Assembly: GCA_044425575.1 (NCBI GenBank) | Contig: JAWXVE010000053.1 | Span: forward strand, 1-15,887 | Source of the DNA: JAWXVE01 sp044425575 | GTDB taxonomy: Bacteria > Bacillota > Clostridia > Lachnospirales > Lachnospiraceae | Direction of reading: 5' to 3' | Length of the DNA stretch: 15,887 bases | In this document: positions 8,647 to 14,805 of the stretch, in pieces | How positions within the stretch are numbered: the first letter of the stretch is position 1 | How the letters are laid out: every line of letters begins with the position of its first letter | Translations under genes and position numbers: made by a program | The notes under the pieces: model-generated | What the model was told of the DNA's origin: nothing | The model's input: only the letters and a program-made list of their open reading frames with translations | Databases searched by the model: none

Positions 8647-10371
8647 ATGTTGCAACGCGATGGAAACCTCATTACGAGTAAGTTCAAAGAATATTTGTTC
8701 CCTACGATTTTAACCTCCCTAGCAATTTCCCTTGCTTCTGTAGTAGATAGTATGATTGTTGGGAATCTTCTAGGGGAACAAGAATTAGCTGCTGTAGGTG
8801 TAACTGGACCCATTATATTTTGCCTTAATACCATTTATATTTTATTTAATATTGGCGGCATTTCCTGTGCCTCTGTTGCAAAAGGGGAAATGAACCTTAA
8901 GAAAGCTAATCAAATGTTTACTCTTGCGATTACGCTAGGTGTGTTATCCATGGTTGGTCTACTAGTACTGGTGCATGTGTTTCTTGCACCCCTTTCCCTT
9001 TTTCTAGCGGGAGGAGATGAAGAATTCGCCATTTTAGTGGCTGATTATCTGCGCCCATTAGTTGTAGCAGGTCCATTCCTTATGTTTTCCAATGGCCTTG
9101 CTACCTTTGCCAGAGGAGATGGAAAGCCAAACAGCTCAGTACGCATAGTACTAATTGCCAATGCAGTAAATCTAATCTTTGATTACTCCCTCATTGCATT
9201 TTTTGGATTTGGAATTGAGGGAGCGGGATTATCCACGACTCTTGGATATATGGCAGGAAGTTTTATCGTGATTCCATATCTATTGTCCAAGGAGAGAACC
9301 TTCCGATTTACATTAAAGGGTGCCTTTGCAAAGAATACCATTGCAATTGTAAAAACAGGTATGCCAAAAGCATTGATTCAAGTTGCCTCCCTTCTTCGAT
9401 CGGTAGTATTAAATACATTAATTCTAGCCACCCTTGGCAATCTAGGGATGTCTATGATGACTGTATTTTTAAACATTACCATGATATCTGCCATTTTTGT
9501 AGGAGGCACCAGCGATACACTTTTGCCAATTGTGGGCGTTTTATACGGAGAGCAAGATTATTATGGAATTCGAGTGGCTGTGCGCAAAGGTTCTCATGTA
9601 CTATTAATTGCTTGTAGCGCATTACTTGTATTCTTTATGGCATTTCCTACGGTAGTTGGGAATTGGTTTGGATTACCAGATACGGGTGGTGTTTTCGAAG
9701 CTGCACTGCGCTTGTATGCCCTTTATCTTCCATTTCAAGCTTGCAACTTGACCATTCAGAATCTATATAATATTACAGAACGCAAAGTAATGGCATCTGC
9801 CATGGCGGTGCTAGATGGATTAATCTATGTATTATTATTTGCCTTTATCTGCGCAAGTATTCAGGGCAATTTATTATGGCTTGCCTTTGCATTATCAGGG
9901 CTATTTACCTTGTTGACCATATTATTATGGGGAGCTTATGTTAAGAAAAAAGAAGGAGTAGCAGGAATTCTATTATTGAAATTATTAGATACTTCTCTTA
10001 CCCAGCAAGAAGCTTCTATTGTGCCAAGTGAAACAAAAATTCAAGACTTACTTGGGGAAATGAAAGAAAGTTGGTTGCCTTCTACTTACAGTGATTCCAT
10101 GAATCAAGATATTCTTCTTTGCACAGAAGCTATTTTACGCCATGTAGAAACAAGAGGGGAACAAGAAGGGGATAAGATTATGGCAGATATTTGTCTTGCC
10201 ATTACTCCGGAATACGTTCAGTTGCGAGTTCGAGACAATGCGCCTGTTACAGAGCTAGTAGAAGAAGTAGATTATAACGCGGTACTATCCCTTCCAGAAG
10301 AGGAACATAGAAGGGTGGATGTGGCACAAAAGCTAGGATTCTGTGTTAGCCTATTTCAGTGGAATCTATAA
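8647..10371 (+). CDS. MATE-type exporter with degenerate GHKL-like C-terminal domain
   Basis: A polytopic inner-membrane protein of 574 aa, against about 440-470 for ordinary MATE proteins. Residues ~10-450 are a run of hydrophobic helices with MATE features near the N-terminus (FPTILTSLAISLASVVDSMIVG, then LGEQELAAVGV). It likely expels the NRPS product or a related toxic compound using an ion gradient. The last ~125 residues are soluble and resemble RsbW/SpoIIAB-type ATPase domains: an N-box-like helix (CTEAILRHVETRG) and a D-box-like strand (LRVRDNAP). The Mg-binding Asn of ExxxN is replaced by Arg, DNG reads DNA, and no glycine-rich lid is seen, so ATP binding is doubtful. The gene follows the NRPS by 22 bp on the same strand, so it is probably in its operon. 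Its 3' end overlaps the convergent PPTase gene by 26 bp. The transporter call is firm; the domain call is by motif shape only. Confidence 0.9.
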   Translation: MLQRDGNLITSKFKEYLFPTILTSLAISLASVVDSMIVGNLLGEQELAAVGVTGPIIFCLNTIYILFNIGGISCASVAKGEMNLKKANQMFTLAITLGVLSMVGLLVLVHVFLAPLSLFLAGGDEEFAILVADYLRPLVVAGPFLMFSNGLATFARGDGKPNSSVRIVLIANAVNLIFDYSLIAFFGFGIEGAGLSTTLGYMAGSFIVIPYLLSKERTFRFTLKGAFAKNTIAIVKTGMPKALIQVASLLRSVVLNTLILATLGNLGMSMMTVFLNITMISAIFVGGTSDTLLPIVGVLYGEQDYYGIRVAVRKGSHVLLIACSALLVFFMAFPTVVGNWFGLPDTGGVFEAALRLYALYLPFQACNLTIQNLYNITERKVMASAMAVLDGLIYVLLFAFICASIQGNLLWLAFALSGLFTLLTILLWGAYVKKKEGVAGILLLKLLDTSLTQQEASIVPSETKIQDLLGEMKESWLPSTYSDSMNQDILLCTEAILRHVETRGEQEGDKIMADICLAITPEYVQLRVRDNAPVTELVEEVDYNAVLSLPEEEHRRVDVAQKLGFCVSLFQWNL

Positions 10372-10984
10372 GATCGTTAGGGCCAAGTGGAATAAGGCAG
10401 ACTTCTTCTGGCTTGGCACTGCATACACAGATTTGGTGACCATTTAATTCATGCCAATAGAGATACCATTCCTGTTCACCAATGGAATGGTATTCTTCTT
10501 GTATTGGTAAAATAGAAAAAGATTTTGGATCCATATGAAACCCTTGTCCATATGCTTTCATGACGCTTTCTTTTCCACACCATAATTGGTAAAATGCCTC
10601 ATTGGTGCCAATGGATTCAAGCCAATCCATTTCTCTATCTGTATAACACTTTCTTGCTACTTTCGAAGAATAGGTATCTATGACTTCAATATCTACTCCT
10701 ATAGTAGTGTCCGAAACTCCTAACACCACATAGTCCCCTGAATGGGACACATTAAAATAAGGTCCCTGTTCACCTGACACAATTGGTTTGCCATAAGGTT
10801 CTACTTGTAGGCTCGTGTAATAAAGTGGACCTAGGGACTTACGAATCAACAAGCCCGCTACAAGAGAACGGATTTGATCCTTGTGCTGCCGATATTTGCC
10901 AATGGCCTCTTGGCGCTGTGGCAGGAGTAGATGACATCCTTCTAAGGTATGAAATTCGTGAATATTGCAATAATATAGATTCAT
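10346..10984 (-). CDS. Sfp-type 4'-phosphopantetheinyl transferase
   Basis: Transfers the 4'-phosphopantetheine arm of coenzyme A to the conserved Ser of carrier domains. Here the obvious clients are Ser401, Ser1413 and Ser2421 of the NRPS. The protein is 212 aa, typical for the family. Visible signatures are the substrate-binding NVSHS (78-82), the metal-binding GVDIE (Asp98, Glu100), and WCGKESVMKAYGQG (Glu139, Lys143), a close match to the WxxKEAxxKxxG helix with Cys in place of the common Thr. I chose the ATG at 10984 over the in-frame ATG at 10996 because AGGAG lies between them at good spacing. It is convergent with the NRPS-MATE genes and so not in their transcript. Upstream sit a relic of a MATE 3' end and a decayed cardiolipin synthase gene, suggesting that its original upstream partner was lost. 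Confidence 0.95.
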   Translation of the reverse strand: MNLYYCNIHEFHTLEGCHLLLPQRQEAIGKYRQHKDQIRSLVAGLLIRKSLGPLYYTSLQVEPYGKPIVSGEQGPYFNVSHSGDYVVLGVSDTTIGVDIEVIDTYSSKVARKCYTDREMDWLESIGTNEAFYQLWCGKESVMKAYGQGFHMDPKSFSILPIQEEYHSIGEQEWYLYWHELNGHQICVCSAKPEEVCLIPLGPNDLIDSTEIG

Positions 10985-11051
10985 TCTTCTCCTCATTTCA
11001 TAAGCGTTCTAAGAGTGTTCCATCTTAGTCAATGGTATGCTTTGTAAGCCA
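10958..11051. repeat. Imperfect ~94-bp direct repeat, left copy
   Basis: Covers the PPTase start codon region, the spacer and the last nine codons plus stop of a MATE gene. It matches 12884-12978 in the same orientation. The stretch TAGTCAATGG..GTAAGCCA differs at one base in 26 between copies. The first ~46 bases, ending at CATTTCATA, differ at roughly one base in five, and the spacer between is less alike. Similarity ends at 11051. Confidence 0.85.
10989..10993 (-). promoter_or_regulatory. Ribosome binding site of the PPTase gene
   Basis: AGGAG on the minus strand, four bases before the ATG at 10984. It lies inside the longer possible reading frame starting at 10996, which argues for the shorter start. 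Confidence 0.65.
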
Positions 11052-11054
11052 ACT
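11025..11054 (-). pseudogene. Relic of a MATE gene 3' end
   Basis: On the minus strand this reads SWLTKHTID-stop, preceded directly by an in-frame TAA at 11055-11057. WLTKHTID-stop is exactly the C-terminus of the intact MATE gene ending at 12952. Only this tail remains here, and the DNA upstream of it is cardiolipin synthase debris. It is therefore a leftover of a MATE gene that once sat directly upstream of the PPTase gene, or of a copied segment. Confidence 0.75.
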
Positions 11055-11060
11055 TTACAA
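11032..11060 (-). promoter_or_regulatory. Weak candidate promoter for the PPTase gene at the junction
   Basis: Minus-strand TTGTAA (11055-11060), 17 bp, then TACCAT (11032-11037). The -10 is a poor match. The -35 lies just outside the repeat, so the pair would have formed only after the rearrangement. A perfect 7-bp inverted repeat (TTTGTAA/TTACAAA, 11041-11061) overlaps it. Confidence 0.25.
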
Positions 11061-11455
11061 AGATGCACAAACGCATTATCTCCAATGCCAGGCAAAATTA
11101 ATCGCACGTCAATGCCAGATTTTGATGCATAAACTGTTTCGCCAACAGCTTCGTCATCAGTGGGATTGTCGTAAAATGGCTGTACAACACCATCTGTTTT
11201 GTATTTTTTTGGGGACGGTACTGCGTAAAGTCATCTGTTTTTTGGGTGGTGGCATTCCACATGGCAAGAAACATCACGGTAAGGTTGTACACAGCATCGC
11301 CTTTTAGCATAATCAAGCACAAATAAAATGGCGAATGCCCACTCGGCATAATCGCTCATAAGTGAAATAAGTCCTAACCATAATCCTATTTGCAGCAATG
11401 CCGATAACGCAATGAAGACAATCCGTGGAGCTGCTCCTTTTAAAAATTTATTCAT
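11055..11455 (-). pseudogene. Decayed cardiolipin synthase (PLD family) gene
   Basis: A membrane phospholipase-D-type cardiolipin synthase broken by deletions and a frameshift. From the ATG at 11455, MNKFLKGAAPRIVF leads into two hydrophobic segments typical of the Cls N-terminus, up to FAILFVLD. The sequence then jumps in another frame (from ~11310) to MLKGDAVYNLTVMFLAMWN, a mid-protein Cls segment, skipping the first HKD catalytic region. A second frame change at the C4/A7 run (~11205-11216) gives GVVQPFYDNPTDDEAVGETVY. A further in-frame gap of about 30 residues leads to GIDVRLILPGIGDNAFVH, after which the frame runs into the MATE relic. The intact family is about 480-520 aa, but only ~130 codons remain here and no HKD motif survives. 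It cannot be functional. Family recognition is from recalled Cls conservation and is fairly strong because several segments are in the right order. Confidence 0.75.
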
Positions 11456-11549
11456 CTTGATTCTTTTCCCATCGTAAACAAATGTTTGAAAAGTGGTATA
11501 TATCACATAATAACAAATATTGAGTTCATTATTTTTGTTGTCGTTGTCG

Positions 11550-12329
11550 TTAGAAATGATTCGCAACTACCATAAACACGCCTAGAGTCATCAATACAAT
11601 ACCTATAGAACGGTTCAGCACTTTGTACGATGCACGGTTGGCAAACCGTGCCCCCAGCAGTGCAAAGGTAAGGGTAGATAACACGCAGGTGGCGAAAATC
11701 AGTGGGTCTGGCATGCTGCCCTCTAGGGTGAAGTGCGAAACAGAGCCAAACAGTGCGGTAAATGTCATAATGAAAACGCTGGTACCAACCGCCATTTTTA
11801 GTTCGTATCCAAGCACGCTGGTGAGCAGCATTAGCATCATCATACCGCCGCCCGCTCCGATAAACCCGCAGATAAGCCCGATGATGGTACCACATAAAAT
11901 TGGCATGATAACGCGCATTTTGCCTTGAAATTCATGAATTTTTTGAGGGGTTTTTTCTTTGAACGACTTGCGGAAAAAGCTAATACCCATTATAAGCGAC
12001 AGGTAAACTGTGAAGTTGCCCAGCGTTGTGGTTGGCACAAAATACGAAATGCCCGTGCCAATCAGGGTGAAAATCAATACACTAATCAGTAGCAATTTGC
12101 TATTTTTAAGGTCGATGTTTTTGTTTTTGCCATAGGTATACGCCGAGGCCGCACTTGCCAAAACATCGGATGCCAGTGCAATGCCGATGGCCTGAAATGC
12201 ATTGACCCCTAAAAACGTAACCAACATTGGCGAAATAACAACTGCCGCACTCATCCCTGCAAAGCCGGTGCCAAGACCAGCACCCATGCCAGCGAGAATG
12301 CAAATTAATATAGTCCCTAATAATTCCAT
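11550..12329 (-). CDS. TauE/SafE-family membrane permease (putative sulfite/organosulfur exporter)
   Basis: A 259-aa integral membrane protein of the TauE/SafE (formerly DUF81) family, with about eight hydrophobic segments. Two glycine-rich repeats, one per half, are characteristic: GMGAGLGTGFAGMSAA near the N-terminus, and CGFIGAGGGMMMLML after the central hydrophilic loop (KEKTPQKIHEFQGK). Family members move sulfite, sulfoacetate or related sulfur anions out of the cell; the actual substrate here is unknown. The start at 12329 is preceded by AGGAG seven bases away, and that site lies inside the end of the regulator gene. The regulator stop (12331-12333) is one base before this ATG, so the two are translationally coupled. 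The gene is clearly richer in G+C than its flanks: hand counts give 33 of 60 for 11641-11700 and 24 of 60 for 13441-13500 in the next MATE gene. This suggests separate ancestry. Confidence 0.88.
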   Translation of the reverse strand: MELLGTILICILAGMGAGLGTGFAGMSAAVVISPMLVTFLGVNAFQAIGIALASDVLASAASAYTYGKNKNIDLKNSKLLLISVLIFTLIGTGISYFVPTTTLGNFTVYLSLIMGISFFRKSFKEKTPQKIHEFQGKMRVIMPILCGTIIGLICGFIGAGGGMMMLMLLTSVLGYELKMAVGTSVFIMTFTALFGSVSHFTLEGSMPDPLIFATCVLSTLTFALLGARFANRASYKVLNRSIGIVLMTLGVFMVVANHF

Positions 12330-12330
12330 G

Positions 12331-12759
12331 TTAGTACTCCTGTTCTTTTGATAAATTATCATTTATTTTGTCGATTACCTGATTAAAAACTTCAAGTTCT
12401 TGTGATGTTAGACCTGTAAAGGCATTCTTATGAAACTCGTTCACACAACGATTGTATGCATCTATGATAGGTCCGCTACGTTCAAGCAGAAATAGTTGTT
12501 GCACCTTTTTATTGTTGTCACAGCAGCACTTTTCAATATAGTTACTATTTACAAGGTTGGTAATTGCAGTTGAAATATGCGATTTCGCATAGTCCTTTGC
12601 CCTCATAATATCAGTAAATGTGTTACTGTCTGGTTCCTCGCTTAAAAAGCCTAAAATCTCGATTTCCATTAGATTTAGCCCGTACTGATCTATTATACTA
12701 TTAAAATATTGCTTGCGCTTCAGGTTAATGGAGTGGAAGCGCTCTTTCATATCATTCAT
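12331..12759 (-). CDS. MarR-family transcriptional regulator with CysCysCys wing
   Basis: A 142-aa winged-helix protein with the usual MarR layout: an N-terminal dimer helix; LNLMEIEILGFLSEEP (helix 2); a recognition helix around AKSHISTAITNLVNSNYIEK; a wing (~77-92); and C-terminal dimer helices. The wing reads KCCCDNNKKVQQLFLLERSG. Cys78-80 stand where most relatives have an Arg- and Asp-rich loop, and a fourth Cys is at 105. This arrangement suggests sensing of thiol-reactive, sulfur or metal signals (inference). The start is uncertain: ATG 12759 or 12750. AAAGG lies 13 bases before 12759, which is long. The frame is open further upstream to 12846, but that would place the start inside the promoter. 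It is in an operon with the permease and likely represses its own promoter through the palindrome at 12825-12850. Confidence 0.85.
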   Translation of the reverse strand: MNDMKERFHSINLKRKQYFNSIIDQYGLNLMEIEILGFLSEEPDSNTFTDIMRAKDYAKSHISTAITNLVNSNYIEKCCCDNNKKVQQLFLLERSGPIIDAYNRCVNEFHKNAFTGLTSQELEVFNQVIDKINDNLSKEQEY

Positions 12760-12788
12760 AATAATAACTATACCTTTCGCAAAGTGCC

Positions 12789-12812
12789 GTGTGAAAATAT
12801 TAATGTTCACAC
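12789..12812. promoter_or_regulatory. Inverted repeat in the MarR-permease leader
   Basis: Perfect 7-bp arms GTGTGAA/TTCACAC around a 10-base centre, downstream of the promoter and upstream of the regulator start. It could be a second operator half-pair or an mRNA hairpin. It differs in sequence from the larger palindrome next to it. Confidence 0.4.
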
Positions 12813-12824
12813 TACTTGTCCGCC

Positions 12825-12850
12825 ATAATTGTTCTGAATAGAACAATTAT
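12825..12850. promoter_or_regulatory. Perfect palindromic operator of the MarR-permease operon
   Basis: ATAATTGTTCT and AGAACAATTAT form exact 11-bp arms around GAAT. The site overlaps the -10 box at 12846-12851 and the expected transcription start. Position and symmetry fit a dimeric MarR repressor site acting on its own gene. Confidence 0.7.
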
Positions 12851-12874
12851 AATTCAAAATAAAGTTGAAATCAA
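12846..12874 (-). promoter_or_regulatory. Sigma-A promoter of the MarR-permease operon
   Basis: On the minus strand, TTGATT (12869-12874) and a consensus TATAAT (12846-12851) are separated by exactly 17 bp. It is the best vegetative promoter seen in the window and lies just inside the right end of the repeat-flanked segment. Confidence 0.75.
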
Positions 12875-12883
12875 GTTCTTTTT

Positions 12884-12922
12884 GTGAATATTGTAATAAT
12901 ATAGTTGTATTTTTCTTGTCAT
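12884..12922 (-). pseudogene. Stub of a PPTase gene 5' end
   Basis: From the ATG at 12922 the minus strand reads MTRKIQLYYYNIH. The intact PPTase gene reads MRRRMNLYYCNIH from its upstream ATG at 10996: 8 of 13 residues match, with matching flanking DNA. After this the similarity ends and the MarR promoter begins. The stub sits directly downstream of the MATE gene, exactly where a PPTase gene would be in an unbroken MATE-PPTase pair. Confidence 0.65.
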
Positions 12923-12978
12923 TTCATATGTGTAATGAGGTATCTTAATGATTAGTCAATGGTGTGCTTTGTAAGCCA
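12884..12978. repeat. Imperfect ~94-bp direct repeat, right copy
   Basis: Matches 10958-11051. It contains the 3' end of the intact MATE gene, the spacer and a PPTase-like start. Similarity ends at 12884, beyond which the MarR promoter region begins. Together the copies enclose 1,832 bp (11052-12883) holding the regulator, the permease and the cardiolipin synthase debris. Confidence 0.85.
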
Positions 12979-14331
12979 GCGTGTTCCTTTGTAACGAAAG
13001 TGGAAGAGGAAGAAACGAATGACCCACTCAGCACTTGCGGCAAAGAAGATCCCATGGATGCCATATCCCAATACAATTGCTAATAAGTATCCTAACCCAA
13101 CACGAATGCTCCACATGGTAATTAAGGATACAACAGAGGAGTAAGTAGCATCTCCAGCAGAGCGTAATACGTGTGGCATAATGTTAGACATTGCCCATAC
13201 AAATGGCATAGGAATCATTCCAATTAGTAGTAGTCCCCAAATGGTAGATAAGCTAGTAGGATCTGGGTTATATAATTGAATCAAATATTGACTAACTGGT
13301 AAGAAGATTCCAATGCTTATAATTAATAGAACAGTGCCTAGATGAACTAACTTTTTCCCATACCATCTAGCTAAGTTTCTATTTTCTGCTCCTACACTTT
13401 GGCCAATAATGGTAGTCGCTAGTGTTCCAACTGCCATTGGTGCAGCTGTTATCACACCTAGCAAGGAAGTTACTATGGCATAAGAAGCAATGATTTTCGT
13501 ATCAAAATCCGATATCATAATTTGGCCAATAATGGCTCCCCCATAATAGAAACATTGTTCTGCACTAAAAGGAATGCTAATCTTAAAAATAGACTTTACA
13601 TAGCTTGGGTTAAATTGTAACACATGCTCTTTCTTAAGAGCTAATAATCGATTCTTCTTGTAGAACAAATAGTAAATGGCAACTGCAGTTCCAATAAGAC
13701 GTGCAATATTCAGTGCCAGTACAGTACCTTGAATGTCCCATTTTAACTGATTTACAAATAGAACAGATAGGAATAAATAAGCAAAATTAATAAAAACAGT
13801 TAAATATAAGCAAACTTTGGTTTCCCCTAATCCACGAAAGATGGAGAAAATACTGGTAAAGATAGATAGGGTAATAGAGGAAATGCTAACACCTACTAAA
13901 TAGAGAATTGCCTTGTCAATTACAGCCGCTTCTGCATTGCCAAAAAAACCATTTACAATAACAGGGGAACACAGAATGACAATAGTATTGAGCACGATGG
14001 CAATGACGATGGTAATAGATAGCGTGTGACCAGATGCTTGTAGAATCTTAAGTTCATCTTTGCGGCCTTTGTATTGTGCAACCACAACAGTACCACCAGC
14101 AGCAACTGCGTTAATGACGCATACTAATAAGGTAGTAATGGGATTAATAAGGCTAACTGCAGCTACGGAATCTTGACTAGACGAGCTAATCATAGAAGTA
14201 GTAATCATGGCGATGGCACTTATGAAAAACATATCTAATATTAAAGGAATTAGCATTTTAAAAATCTCTTGGTAAGTGAACATTTCACTAGTAAAATGCT
14301 TGTGGAAAAAGGAATCTAGCCTACGCTTCAA
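12952..14331 (-). CDS. MATE-family multidrug/toxin exporter
   Basis: A polytopic inner-membrane antiporter of 459 aa, the usual MATE length, with two six-helix halves. MATE-like stretches include LIPLILDMFF, the AAVSLINPI region and GTVVVAQYKGRKD in the first half, and YYGGAIIGQIMI then VGTLATTIIGQSVGAENRNLAR in the second. It has no C-terminal extension, unlike the other MATE protein here, and is not a close copy of it. Start: a TTG at 14331 has GGAGG four bases upstream and gives MKRRLDSFF..., similar to recalled relatives. ATGs at 14346 and 14370 are in frame but lack a good ribosome site, so the start is unsure. Downstream lie a spacer and a PPTase stub, so it may once have been co-transcribed with a PPTase gene and could belong to the NRPS locus. 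Substrate unknown. Confidence 0.9.
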   Translation of the reverse strand: MKRRLDSFFHKHFTSEMFTYQEIFKMLIPLILDMFFISAIAMITTSMISSSSQDSVAAVSLINPITTLLVCVINAVAAGGTVVVAQYKGRKDELKILQASGHTLSITIVIAIVLNTIVILCSPVIVNGFFGNAEAAVIDKAILYLVGVSISSITLSIFTSIFSIFRGLGETKVCLYLTVFINFAYLFLSVLFVNQLKWDIQGTVLALNIARLIGTAVAIYYLFYKKNRLLALKKEHVLQFNPSYVKSIFKISIPFSAEQCFYYGGAIIGQIMISDFDTKIIASYAIVTSLLGVITAAPMAVGTLATTIIGQSVGAENRNLARWYGKKLVHLGTVLLIISIGIFLPVSQYLIQLYNPDPTSLSTIWGLLLIGMIPMPFVWAMSNIMPHVLRSAGDATYSSVVSLITMWSIRVGLGYLLAIVLGYGIHGIFFAASAEWVIRFFLFHFRYKGTRWLTKHTID

Positions 14332-14392
14332 GGTGCCTCCATTCATGGCATACACAATGGTGTATTCCATCCATAATCTATAAATCTAAATC

Positions 14393-14421
14393 ATCATACT
14401 ACAATTAATCTAAGAATACAA
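14393..14421 (-). promoter_or_regulatory. Candidate promoter of the second MATE gene
   Basis: Minus-strand TTGTAT (14416-14421), 17 bp, TATGAT (14393-14398). Initiation near 14386 would leave a leader of about 55 bases before the TTG start at 14331, but only about 16 before the ATG at 14370. This favours the later start. Confidence 0.5.
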
Positions 14422-14805
14422 TTACAATTAATAGAATTAATGTCGCAAGGTTGGTCCCAAGAGGCTATGGGTATTATCATAAGTATATTGCTTATTTTTT
14501 TGAGATGGCAGAATTACTTGTACTGGTTTATCTACGGCAAGATCCTTGGTGTGTATGCCTGTATAATAGGCATCTAGTTCTTGACGAAAACTTAGTGTGT
14601 AGAAAGAATCACAGCCCTATAATCATCAACATAATTTACATGAAGATTTTGCCTATATATAATCCTCAATGACCTAATTCATCATTAAGAACAAGACATT
14701 TCATCCTAGTTGTTGCTCTTCTATTCTTTAAGTTTATCTTTTTTCAGTCTCACTTCTATTTTCTTTCAACAATCGACCTATTTAAAGGCCTTTACTTACC
14801 TACTT
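14422..14805. other. Intergenic stretch without a convincing gene
   Basis: About 380 bases between the MATE promoter and the Fic gene end. A frame bounded by stops on the minus strand (14437-14616, 59 codons, containing RQELDAYYTGIHTKDLAV) has no ATG and no family I recognise; it might be a C-terminal relic. The plus-strand frame 14451-14672 has no ribosome site and an odd composition. A 12-bp palindrome TAAAGGCCTTTA (14783-14794) follows the Fic stop but lacks a loop and a T-run, so I do not call a terminator. Confidence 0.5.

Noticed and set aside
10783..11307. Plus-strand frames over the PPTase start and the islet left end
   Set aside because: They are antisense to the PPTase gene and the cardiolipin synthase relic, lack ribosome sites and show no family-like sequence.
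11535..11552. TTGTTGTCGTTGTCGTTA tract as a functional repeat
   Set aside because: A short low-complexity run at the permease stop codon, too short and imperfect to call.
11052..12883. Islet as a simple insertion sequence or transposon
   Set aside because: No transposase or integrase, no terminal inverted repeats, and the flanking repeats are far too long and too diverged for a target-site duplication.
14451..14672. Plus-strand 73-residue frame between MATE and Fic
   Set aside because: No ribosome site, skewed composition and no recognisable domain; it lies antisense to the equally weak minus-strand frame.
14783..14794. TAAAGGCCTTTA as the Fic terminator
   Set aside because: A palindrome without a loop or a following T-run on the minus strand.
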